DNA from: DAOPYU01 sp942493245
GTDB lineage: Bacteria; Sumerlaeota; Sumerlaeia; UBA8349
Length of the DNA: 64,000 bases
Reading direction: 5' to 3'
Assembly: GCA_942493245.1 (NCBI GenBank)
Contig: OW818685.1
Span: 4,402,001-4,466,000 of the forward strand
The notes beneath the pieces were generated by a model that saw only the letters and a program-made list of their open reading frames with translations, was not told the origin of the DNA and searched no databases. A program made the position numbers and the translations under genes. Of the stretch, positions 45,203 to 52,779 are shown one piece after another. The stretch's first letter is position 1. Every line of letters begins with the position of its first letter.

Positions 45203-45239
45203 AAAGAAAATATCCGCCCGGTCAGACGCCGGGCGGATA
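45203..45239 (-). terminator. Rho-independent terminator of the lipoprotein operon
   Basis: TATCCGCCCGG (45211-45221) and CCGGGCGGATA (45229-45239) form a perfect 11-bp stem with a 7-nt loop; on the minus strand it is followed by TTTTCTTTTTG. It lies 46 bp after the last gene of the operon. Confidence 0.88.
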
Positions 45240-45285
45240 GAGGGGGTTTTCTCACAAAGAGACGGGACGGAATCGCCGGAAAGGC

Positions 45286-45684
45286 TCACTGCCCCTCTTT
45301 TTTTTCTTCCACTTCGGGCAACTGCTGCATGAGGCGGCCCAGGCACTTGTTGAGGGCGATGAACACCTGATGCCAGGCGAGCTGGAACTTCGAGAACTGC
45401 GCCTCGCTCATTTCATGGATGTGGTTGAGGCTCACCGACTTGCTCAGAATGTCCAGAATCTCGCTGCTGCGGTTGAAATCCTCCCCCATGAAATAGGAGA
45501 GGCGGAACTCGCGGCGCGCCAGATCGGTGGTGCACTGGAAGAATTTGCCTTCGTTCTCGGCCGTGATCTTCCGGCCCTCAAAGCCGTCCCCGAAAAAGTT
45601 GAAGAACAACGCCCAGCGCTGGGTGTACTCCTTGCACAGGGCGATCTTCTCTTCGATTTCTTTGATTTTCTTCTTACTCAGCAC
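45286..45684 (-). CDS. Helical cytosolic-type protein, last gene of the lipoprotein operon; unknown function
   Basis: 132 residues starting with GTG (GAGG about 8 nt upstream). No signal or membrane segment. Predicted mostly helical, with ALFFNFFGDGFEGRKITAEN, ILDILSKSVSLNHIHEM and LAWHQVFIALNKCLGRL. The same order of features occurs in the 180-residue protein at 49247-49789 (WMEFRKFFRKAF; ITDIMAKSISIAAL; LWHESYVALQNLLGVL), so the two are probably distant paralogues from the ends of one operon. It follows the 40-residue membrane peptide gene after 51 bp. I do not recognise the family. Confidence 0.72.
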   Translation of the reverse strand: MLSKKKIKEIEEKIALCKEYTQRWALFFNFFGDGFEGRKITAENEGKFFQCTTDLARREFRLSYFMGEDFNRSSEILDILSKSVSLNHIHEMSEAQFSKFQLAWHQVFIALNKCLGRLMQQLPEVEEKKEGQ

Positions 45685-45735
45685 GGGTCTGCCTCACTTC
45701 GTCGTCTCGTGTCCGGCCTGCGGCGCGCGCGAGAG

Positions 45736-45858
45736 TCAGTCTTTCTTGAAAAAATTCAACCGGTAGAACACATAAAGCACCAGCAGCACAATCGCCACAA
45801 TCGTGATCAGTTCGGCGATGCGCGGGGGGTTCAGGGCGAAACTGCCTAAAAACGACAT
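45736..45858 (-). CDS. 40-residue single-span membrane microprotein
   Basis: MSFLGSFALNPPRIAELITI followed by VAIVLLVLYVFYRLNFFKKD. It has one transmembrane helix (~16-33) flanked by a short N-terminus and a basic C-terminus, so probably N-out/C-in. AAGGAG lies 10 nt before the ATG at 45858. It sits 43 bp after the large lipoprotein gene and 51 bp before the last operon gene, so it is very likely translated from the same transcript. It is too short for most gene callers. It may act as a membrane adaptor for the lipoprotein or its cytosolic partners (inference). Confidence 0.65.
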   Translation of the reverse strand: MSFLGSFALNPPRIAELITIVAIVLLVLYVFYRLNFFKKD

Positions 45859-45901
45859 GGGAACACGACTCCTTCACTCTCGCGAACGACTTCGCTCATT
45901 T

Positions 45902-48900
45902 TCACTTGCCCATCAAACGGCGCGCCCGGGCCAAGTTCTCAAGCAGCCCCTTGTTTTCGAGTTCATCCGCCACGGCGTCACGCATTTTCTTCGCCTCTTC
46001 GATCTGATTGAACGCGTTGTTCACGATCATCTGGCCTTCCTTGACGCTGAAATGGTTGATGATCGTAAACTTCTCGAAATTCGAGGAGGCGCTATCCGCC
46101 ATCGCGATCATTTTGGCAAAGCGCGCATAGGTCTCGGCCATGGCAGGGGGGTAATCCAGGGACTTGCTTTTCTTGAGAACGGCTTCCATCTGGCGGCGGA
46201 ACTCGGGCAAATCCACGCCGGCTATCACCGCGCCGCCCATGCGGTTCTTGTCGTCCAGTTCATACAGACGATTGAACTGCTCGCGCGGAATTTCGGTCAA
46301 CAGATCCACCTCGCGCAGGGCGGACTCGAAATCCTTCATCAGATCCAATGCGTCAACCGCGAAATCGTGCGACGCGTAGCGCTCCTCGACGAAGGTCAAC
46401 AGCTGCTCGGCGCCCTTCAGGTTGCGATAGGAGGACTCGTAGGCCTTGTTGCGAAAATCCAGATCGGCGTGGCGCAGCAGGAAACCGGCCTTCTCCATCT
46501 GCTTGTCGGCAAACTCGCGCCCGCCGCGCTTGTCCAGATCCTCGAAACGCGCTTTCTCCTTGGTCAACGACTGATTGAACACTTCCGGCGTGCTCTGGGC
46601 CAGACGGAACAGTTCGTTCTCGAGTTCAGCAATCTGAACACTGATGTCTTCATGCTTTTCCGTCCGGTACTGATCGCGAACGTTGCGCAGGCGCGTCACC
46701 AGAGCGATCAGTTCATCGCGCCGGTAATAAACCGGCCCCTCGGCCAGCGCCTGTTTGACCTGCAGGTCCACTTTGTTGAGTTGTTTGACGTGCTCGGTGC
46801 GCTGGCTCTGCGCCGTGGCCAGACGCGCCAGACGGATGGATTCATCGGCCAGCATGTTGGACTTGGCATACTCGCCCGCCTGCATGGCCTCGAAAGAACG
46901 TTTGGCGAGGGTGATAGACTGCACCAGCACCGGGTAATCGTGCTCCCACGCGCCAAAACGCTTCGCGGTGGTGATCGTTTCGCGGCTTTCGGTCAGGCGG
47001 CCCATGCGGACCTCTTCGGCCTGCTTGCGCGCTTCGGCGGCTTTTTCCTTGGCGCGGCCAAAGGCCTGCGACGCTTCGGCCAGATCGGACGTCCTGGCGG
47101 CCGTGGCAAAGAACTCTTCCGCCGCGGCCATCTGGCTCAACGCTTCCTGGTAGCGCGGTGCGTTGTGCTGGTCGGCCTGCGCCTCGACCGCTTTGCGCAG
47201 TTCCGCCTTCGCGCCGGTCATTTCCTGCTCCGCCCAGTTGCGGATGGCCTTGACACTCGCTTCGAGCGCCAGACGGCGCGCTTCCTCGGCCTTGCGGGCC
47301 GCCGCGTAGTGCTTGCCGTCGGTCAGCAAACTTTCGGATTCCTGGAGCACCTGGCGCGAGGTCGTCACGGCGCCCATCGCGTGGACGTTGGCCTGGTTGC
47401 CTTCGGCTTCGCCGATGGCGCTGCGCGCTTCGGCGATCTTGCCGCTGATGGCTTCCTTCATCTGATAGAAAACCGTTTCAAGATCCGTGCGGGCCTCGGA
47501 AATCCGCGCCATGGCGGGCTGGAAGGCGTCGGGCGACAGGGGCGCGTCCGGCCCCGCCTGCGCTTCTTTCGCATCCTGATCGCGCATCATCTGGCGCGCG
47601 TCGGCCATCGTTTTCTTGGTGTTTTCGAGCTCAACCGGCGCGAACTCGGCGGCGCCGTCGGCCTCGGTGTCCGAAACGGCTTTGGACAGTTCCAGCAGCG
47701 TGTTGTGCGCCACCACCTGGTACACGTCATGCACGACGCGTCCCGCGCGGTTACTGACCAGACGCGAGGTCTCGATGGCGCTGCTGAAAGCCTCTCCTTC
47801 ACTGAAGGTCTTGGCTTTGGCCAGTTGCACTTCGGCGTTCTTGGCAATCTCTTCCAGTTCGACGCGGCGGCTGGTCTTCTTCTGTTCGAACGCCTTATCG
47901 AGCGGGTCGGCGGAGTCCGAGGTCTGCTGTTCGAAAATCGCGGCCATTTTCTTCAGGAAGGTATCCGCCTGGCCGAGTTTGGTTTCGGCGTCGAGCAACT
48001 CGCGCTCGACTTCGCGCTTGAAGTCCAGGATCAGCGCGTCGGCAGTCTGCAACGCCTGATCGGCGCTCGCCTTGCATTCGTCGAACTTGTCGGTCGCCAG
48101 TTCCTCCGCCCCCTTGGTTTGCATCGCCACGATACTCTCGACGCGGTTGGGCAGATACTGTTCGACTTTCTCGGTCTGCAATTTGTCAATGCGCGTCTTC
48201 AACTTGCCCATCCGGTCCTGCGCGCCCGAACGGCGGCTTTCGAGGATGAGCGCGTCCAGATTCTTGTGCAACACTTCGGCCTGAGCGATCGCCTGACGGA
48301 ACTCCTTCGCCTCGACGTTTTTCACCATCGCGTCAAACTCAGCCTGAGACGCAGACAAATCGGCCGCGTGGTAAATCTTCGCCTCGACCATCTCAGCGCG
48401 CAGGAGTTTCTGCGTCAGATTCTGAATCTCTTCGGTTGCGATCTTGCGCAGGGCCACCGCTTCCGCCTCCGCGGCCAATTTTTTGACTTCCTCATAGACC
48501 GGCTCCGAGGCCACATACTTGCGATCCGTGACCATGCCCGCATATTCTTTGAACTTGGCTTCAAACGCGGTGGTTTCGCTGGGCGCCTTCTCGGGGCCGA
48601 GCAGTTTGTCCACCAGCATCTTCTGGAAGTCGGTCACTTCGGCCAGTTTCTTCTCGGCCGCCTCACGGCGGGCCGACAGAACCACGTTGATGTTGTCGCG
48701 CACGGTGTTGCAGGCGTCCGTACACTTCGTGAACTTGCCCTTGTCGAGATACTCCTGCGCTTTGGTGTTGGCCTCGCTGGCCTTGATGAACTGCTCCGAG
48801 CCGGTCTCCTGGTTCTCGGTGGCGGCCTGGATGTCTTTGTCCGCCTCGGCCTTGCGGGCGCGCGCCTGCATCTGTTCGGTCTGGTCAAGCAAACCCTTGG

Positions 48901-49177
48901 CGCTGTCGCACGCGGCCTTGGCTTCGATCAACGCGGTGGCGAAATCGCCCCCGTCGAACTTCTGCTGGGCGCCGGTGATTTTTTCTTCCGCCTGTTTGAG
49001 CAGATCGGGCGCGTGTTTTTCGGCATCGCGCTCCCGGGCTTCCGCCACAAGTTTGTTCGCTTTCGTGTGAGCCATGCTGGCGCGCTTCTTGGTACAGCCG
49101 CTCAAACCGGCAGCCAAGGCGATAAGCGCCAGAAAAACAAGAAGCGAACGACGGAACGCGGGGGTGTGGATCTGCAT
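45902..49177 (-). CDS. Very large helical (coiled-coil) lipoprotein; unknown function
   Basis: 1091 residues. A type II signal peptide ends in the lipobox LSGC (Cys ~28, ALAAGLSGCTKKR); the residue after Cys is Thr, compatible with outer-membrane retention. The remainder is Ala/Glu/Lys/Gln-rich and almost entirely helical, with repeated ~90-residue units of the form AxxxLxxAxxxxxxxxxFxxAxxxA (e.g. KITGAQQKFDGGDFATALIE, EYLDKGKFTKCTDACNTVRD, LLTDGKHYAAARKAEEARRL). These suggest a spectrin- or TPR-like rod. No enzymatic motif is evident. RBS GGAGG is 6 nt before the ATG. It is the central gene of the five-gene minus-strand operon. Confidence 0.82.
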   Translation of the reverse strand: MQIHTPAFRRSLLVFLALIALAAGLSGCTKKRASMAHTKANKLVAEARERDAEKHAPDLLKQAEEKITGAQQKFDGGDFATALIEAKAACDSAKGLLDQTEQMQARARKAEADKDIQAATENQETGSEQFIKASEANTKAQEYLDKGKFTKCTDACNTVRDNINVVLSARREAAEKKLAEVTDFQKMLVDKLLGPEKAPSETTAFEAKFKEYAGMVTDRKYVASEPVYEEVKKLAAEAEAVALRKIATEEIQNLTQKLLRAEMVEAKIYHAADLSASQAEFDAMVKNVEAKEFRQAIAQAEVLHKNLDALILESRRSGAQDRMGKLKTRIDKLQTEKVEQYLPNRVESIVAMQTKGAEELATDKFDECKASADQALQTADALILDFKREVERELLDAETKLGQADTFLKKMAAIFEQQTSDSADPLDKAFEQKKTSRRVELEEIAKNAEVQLAKAKTFSEGEAFSSAIETSRLVSNRAGRVVHDVYQVVAHNTLLELSKAVSDTEADGAAEFAPVELENTKKTMADARQMMRDQDAKEAQAGPDAPLSPDAFQPAMARISEARTDLETVFYQMKEAISGKIAEARSAIGEAEGNQANVHAMGAVTTSRQVLQESESLLTDGKHYAAARKAEEARRLALEASVKAIRNWAEQEMTGAKAELRKAVEAQADQHNAPRYQEALSQMAAAEEFFATAARTSDLAEASQAFGRAKEKAAEARKQAEEVRMGRLTESRETITTAKRFGAWEHDYPVLVQSITLAKRSFEAMQAGEYAKSNMLADESIRLARLATAQSQRTEHVKQLNKVDLQVKQALAEGPVYYRRDELIALVTRLRNVRDQYRTEKHEDISVQIAELENELFRLAQSTPEVFNQSLTKEKARFEDLDKRGGREFADKQMEKAGFLLRHADLDFRNKAYESSYRNLKGAEQLLTFVEERYASHDFAVDALDLMKDFESALREVDLLTEIPREQFNRLYELDDKNRMGGAVIAGVDLPEFRRQMEAVLKKSKSLDYPPAMAETYARFAKMIAMADSASSNFEKFTIINHFSVKEGQMIVNNAFNQIEEAKKMRDAVADELENKGLLENLARARRLMGK

Positions 49178-49246
49178 GAATATCCTCCAGTAGGGCTCTT
49201 GATTGCGGCGAATTAACGCTCTTCCTTCAAGGCTTCAGATTTGCAC

Positions 49247-49789
49247 TTATTTGTTCATAAAATAATAAGCCACCGCGCCGATGACGGCCACCGCCACGAG
49301 CGCCTTCACCATCTTGGCGGCGCCTTCGCCCTTCTTCTTGCCGGAGCTGGACGCCAGATCCGCTTTGACGTTGCCCGTCTTTTTCACGGCCGCGGTCTCG
49401 AATTTAACCGGGAAACCCTCGCGCATGATGTCGAGCACGCCGAGCAGGTTCTGCAACGCCACATACGATTCGTGCCAGAGCGCGTAAAGGTTTTTCTTGT
49501 CCTGCAGCGGTTGCTCACGCAAAGCCGCGATGCTGATGGACTTGGCCATGATGTCGGTGATCCGCTTGTGGCCGTACTTGAAACCCGCCGGCACCCGCTG
49601 ACCCAAGACCCGCTGGTAACGCGACATATCGCTCTTGACGCGCAGGAAAGTCTGCTCTTCCACCTGCGTGATCGGGTCGCTGGTAAACGCCTTGCGGAAA
49701 AATTTTCGAAACTCCATCCACAGCGCCACCACGTGCTCCGCCGCATCCAGAATTTCATCCGCCTGAGTTGGTTTTTTTGTTGTCGCCAT
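49247..49789 (-). CDS. Tail-anchored helical protein, second gene of the lipoprotein operon; unknown function
   Basis: 180 residues from ATG 49789 (AAGGA just upstream); a longer in-frame start at 49864 lacks support. A soluble helical domain (~10-130: VVALWMEFRKFFRKAF; QTFLRVKSDMSRYQRVLG; ITDIMAKSISIAAL; LWHESYVALQNLLGVL) is followed by a Lys/Gly/Ser linker. One C-terminal membrane helix ends at the stop (AKMVKALVAVAVIGAVAYYF), making it tail-anchored. The soluble domain appears related to the 132-residue protein at the other end of the operon. The lipoprotein gene follows after 69 bp. Confidence 0.72.
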   Translation of the reverse strand: MATTKKPTQADEILDAAEHVVALWMEFRKFFRKAFTSDPITQVEEQTFLRVKSDMSRYQRVLGQRVPAGFKYGHKRITDIMAKSISIAALREQPLQDKKNLYALWHESYVALQNLLGVLDIMREGFPVKFETAAVKKTGNVKADLASSSGKKKGEGAAKMVKALVAVAVIGAVAYYFMNK

Positions 49790-50015
49790 GAGTCCTTCAG
49801 CAGTCCATTTCTGTTTCTGATCCGCACCTCGCGATGCGTCGGCACATAAAAACAGGCCCCGCAACGGTCCGAAGAGCGCCCATCTCTTCCAGATGCGGAG
49901 CCCCGACTTTCACCCCATAAAGCGCCCGCGCCTTACGAAGTTTTTTCTCAACACACAACAAAACGCCGGACTCACACACCCACGCCTGTGGTCCGGCGAC
50001 AACACAAACACGCTC

Positions 50016-51212
50016 TCACCCCCCGCCGGAATAACCACCACCGCCGCCAGGGTACCCCCCGCCTCCGGGGTAGCCGCCACCGCCGGGATAACCACCCATA
50101 CCACCGGGATAACCGCCCATGCCCCCACCCATGCCGCCGGGCAGGTTGGTCGCGGTCCCGCCCACCTGGCCTCCATACTGGGCGATAAACTGGTCGCGGA
50201 AATTCGCGTCCTTCAATTGCCGTTTGATGTCCTTGAGACGTTCCACCTGCGCCAGGCGCGGATCCGCCGCCGCAGCGCCGGTTCCTTCCGCTCCAGCCGC
50301 CATTCCCTGCTGCATCCCCTGCGCCATATAGGCGTCAATCGCGCGATCCAGATCTGTTTTCTTGTACACCGGCGGTTTCCACATCGGCATCGGGGGCGGC
50401 GGAATAGCCGGCGGATCGGGAGGAGACGGCATATACAAGGCAAAAAACTCGGCGGCTTTGGCCGGATCTTCCGGGGTTTTCCGGAAATCCTGAAGAAAAC
50501 GCTTGGACCAGCCCGAGAAGTCTTCCCCCTCGCTCTTGTAAACATAACTGTCGCGCGCCTGCACGCGCTGGCGCAACGTCGGCAGCACGCTGTTCGGCTC
50601 GGTGGAAAGAACCACCACCCCGAAGAACTTCAACGGGTCCATTCTCTGGGCCGCATCCAACATGCCGATCGTGGTCTGCATCACCGAGAAGGAATCGCCA
50701 TCCACATACTCCGAGATAGACGGCTTTTCCACGGGGGTGTTCGGAAAATCCTTGCGCTGGGTATCCATGATCTCGCGATCGCGCACATCGTCAAGCACAT
50801 TCAGTTTATTGGGCTGCATCCGGTAGGAAAGCGCGTCTATGATGCGCCGTCCCGTGGTCACTTTTACCTTGCCCGGCAGAGGCGCGGGAGCCCGCATCAT
50901 CGTGCCGCCCATGGCATAGGGATCGCCCCCCATCATGGCGCCCGAAGCATCCATTCCCGGCGCCCCCCCGGGGGCTCCACCCGGGGCGCCCCCCATCATG
51001 CCGGCGGCGCCCCGAGCGGCATCCATCGGCGCGGCCACGCCAATACTCGTGGTTCCGCCCGCAGCAGTCATAGCATCGGTAGTCGAAATCATCGCATCCG
51101 CCGAAAACTGCGCGCGCGCGCTGGACACATTCAACAACAACCCGGCCAGGATCAGCAGTGAAGCGGCCGCGGCCCCCCACCTTTCCTCGCAAAAAAACCG
51201 GCGAAACGACAT
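50016..51212 (-). CDS. Secreted Gly/Pro-rich protein, first gene of the lipoprotein operon; unknown function
   Basis: 398 residues from ATG 51212 (AGAAGG upstream; longer in-frame frames to 51764 lack a signal). A hydrophobic signal (AAAASLLILAGLLLNVSSARA) precedes a flexible Gly/Ala/Met-rich stretch (repeated GGAPGGAPG, ~60-105). A conserved-looking core (~110-270) contains TTGRRIIDALSYRMQPNKLN, GDSFSVMQTTIGMLDAAQRM and LKFFGVVVLSTEPNSVLPTL. A Pro-rich segment (PPDPPAIPPPPMPMWKPP), a helical part, and a C-terminal GGYPGG/GGGGYPGG repeat tail follow. The tail resembles glycine-rich surface or adhesive segments. A promoter sits at 51289-51317. The 226-bp gap to the next gene shows no terminator. 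Confidence 0.7.
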   Translation of the reverse strand: MSFRRFFCEERWGAAAASLLILAGLLLNVSSARAQFSADAMISTTDAMTAAGGTTSIGVAAPMDAARGAAGMMGGAPGGAPGGAPGMDASGAMMGGDPYAMGGTMMRAPAPLPGKVKVTTGRRIIDALSYRMQPNKLNVLDDVRDREIMDTQRKDFPNTPVEKPSISEYVDGDSFSVMQTTIGMLDAAQRMDPLKFFGVVVLSTEPNSVLPTLRQRVQARDSYVYKSEGEDFSGWSKRFLQDFRKTPEDPAKAAEFFALYMPSPPDPPAIPPPPMPMWKPPVYKKTDLDRAIDAYMAQGMQQGMAAGAEGTGAAAADPRLAQVERLKDIKRQLKDANFRDQFIAQYGGQVGGTATNLPGGMGGGMGGYPGGMGGYPGGGGYPGGGGYPGGGGGYSGGG

Positions 51213-51288
51213 GCGCGAAACCTTCTTTCGTTCAAACTGCTCACCGTCCGCCCCACAACACGCGGACAAGCCACAAGCGTTCACTCTC

Positions 51289-51317
51289 TTACTATCGAAG
51301 CCGCAACATTGTGTCAA
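51289..51317 (-). promoter_or_regulatory. Promoter of the five-gene lipoprotein operon
   Basis: Minus strand TTGACA (51312-51317), exact 17-nt spacer, TAGTAA (51289-51294). Predicted leader about 70 nt. A perfect -35 and ideal spacing compensate for a weak -10. Confidence 0.55.
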
Positions 51318-51737
51318 ACAAAATCGGCGTGGAGAACGCCGTGGGGGCAACAAGTTCCAACGCCCTCCAGAATGGCACGAAAATAGGTCGAAAACAAGAG
51401 AAAACGACATCGGACACAACGCCGCACGGCGCATTGAAGTGTCAGGACTTCGCCCGTTTCCGCGCAACAGGACCCGCGTAAACGCCTGGAGTCTATCCGG
51501 GCGGCCCCACCCGTCCACCCGCCGCATCGTCCATTCCGCCGTGCCCGCGCGCTCTTTGCCCGCTTTTTCAACCGGTTCCGCCCCTCCGCATCCAGAACTT
51601 CCCCTGTTATCCGGTTCTTTCTTCCGGGTCTGAAGACCGAGGAAAAACGCGTCCCGCGAGTCGCCCTGTTTTTCCCACTCGCCGGGATTTGGGGACAGAG
51701 ATTCACCGCGAAAGACCATTCGGACCGCCAAATTGTC

Positions 51738-51767
51738 TTGACACCCCTTCCCCCTTGAAATCATAAT
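51738..51767 (+). promoter_or_regulatory. Promoter upstream of the MshEN-like/PBP2 genes
   Basis: TTGACA (51738-51743), 18-nt spacer, CATAAT (51762-51767). The transcript would start near 51774 with a ~200-nt leader before the MshEN-like gene. The remainder of 51213-51972 shows no gene. Confidence 0.6.
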
Positions 51768-51972
51768 TTAGTTGGAGATACCGTGAGGTGCGCGGAATCT
51801 GAAATGGACGTGAAAAACCCGGTTTCGGCGGAAAGCGGCGCCGTGCGCGCGTTTGGCCGAAACGGTCAACAGGGGAGGTCACGCATAGTCGGTTTTGCGG
51901 AAGCGGCGAACAACCGCTCGCTGGCGAGCGGGATTCCTGGCCCTTCGATGCCGAAGGGGAGGAGCGTTCGGG

Positions 51973-52707
51973 ATGGAACTGCTGGCGCCGAGTAAAGACC
52001 TGGGAGAACTCCTGCGGGAAGACGGGCTGATTACCGAGGAGCAATTGCGATCCGTCCGGGCGATGCAAAGCAGCCTGGACAAACCCGTGGGGCGCGTGTT
52101 GTTCGACATGCAGCTGATCACCGATGAGGAGAGAATCCGATTCCTGCAATCGAAATACCGTTACGAAGTGGTGGATATCGGCGGGGTCAGCGTGCCGGTC
52201 GATGTGCTCAAGCGCATCCCCCATTCGTATGCCGAGAAACACCGCTGTGTGCCGATTCTGGCCGAAGAGGAACGGTTGGTCGTGGCCATGGAAGACCCGA
52301 CGGACCTGCTGGTGCTCGACGAAATCAGGAGCGAGAGCAAGAAAAACCCGTGGCCCGTTCTGGCCCCCCTGGCCGACATCGAGCGCATTCTGAATCAATA
52401 CCCCTTTGTGAGCGCCGAGCGCGAACGCAAAGAGGAGCGCGACAACGAGCTGGGGTTCCGTTCCCGCCTCTGGTGGCGCATTCTGCACCCGCTGTGCTTT
52501 CTGTTCTTCATGGTTCTGCCGTTGGGATTTTTCATGGCGGCGGCCAAGTGGGACGACGTGTGGTTCCACGAAACGATCATGCAGGCCATGCGCAACTCGG
52601 TCTGGGATCTCATGTTGTACCTGATTCTGGGATGGATCCTCTGGTCCATTCTGCTGTGGGAACTGGATGGCCTGATTTTCGGAACCCGCCAGAAACCGCC
52701 TCAGTAA
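51973..52707 (+). CDS. Membrane protein with N-terminal MshEN (GspE_N)-like domain
   Basis: 244 residues from ATG 51973 (GGAG 8 nt upstream). Residues ~5-145 resemble the N-terminal domain of type II secretion/pilus ATPases: DLGELLREDGLITEEQLRSV, VGRVLFDMQLITDEERIRFL, then VDVLKRIPHSYAEKHRCVPI and EERLVVAMEDPTDLLVLDEI. No ATPase domain follows. Instead, a charged linker leads to two membrane helices (~172-192 PLCFLFFMVLPLGFFMAAA; ~213-232 LMLYLILGWILWSILLW). In some MshE proteins this domain binds cyclic di-GMP; the usual leading Arg of the binding motif is Asp here, so binding is uncertain. PBP2 begins 72 bp downstream. Confidence 0.78.
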   Translation: MELLAPSKDLGELLREDGLITEEQLRSVRAMQSSLDKPVGRVLFDMQLITDEERIRFLQSKYRYEVVDIGGVSVPVDVLKRIPHSYAEKHRCVPILAEEERLVVAMEDPTDLLVLDEIRSESKKNPWPVLAPLADIERILNQYPFVSAERERKEERDNELGFRSRLWWRILHPLCFLFFMVLPLGFFMAAAKWDDVWFHETIMQAMRNSVWDLMLYLILGWILWSILLWELDGLIFGTRQKPPQ

Positions 52708-52779
52708 CCCCGCGCTCCGGCGTCTCGTGGGCATCCTCCCTGTCCGGCGCGGCGCCGCACCACACCGTAGGAACCCGGC

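Noticed and set aside
45803..49216. A 1137-codon open frame on the plus strand opposite the lipoprotein gene
   Set aside because: It is the antisense shadow of a GC-rich gene: composition is Arg/His/Leu/Gly-rich without domains, and the minus-strand frame has a signal peptide, lipobox and RBS.
50016..50140. Short tandem DNA repeat suggestive of a minisatellite or CRISPR-like array
   Set aside because: It encodes the in-frame GGYPGG tail of the secreted protein; there are no spacers and no cas genes.
51213..51764. N-terminal extension of the Gly/Pro-rich secreted protein
   Set aside because: It would bury the signal peptide; the ATG at 51212 has an RBS and the promoter at 51289-51317 lies inside the extension.
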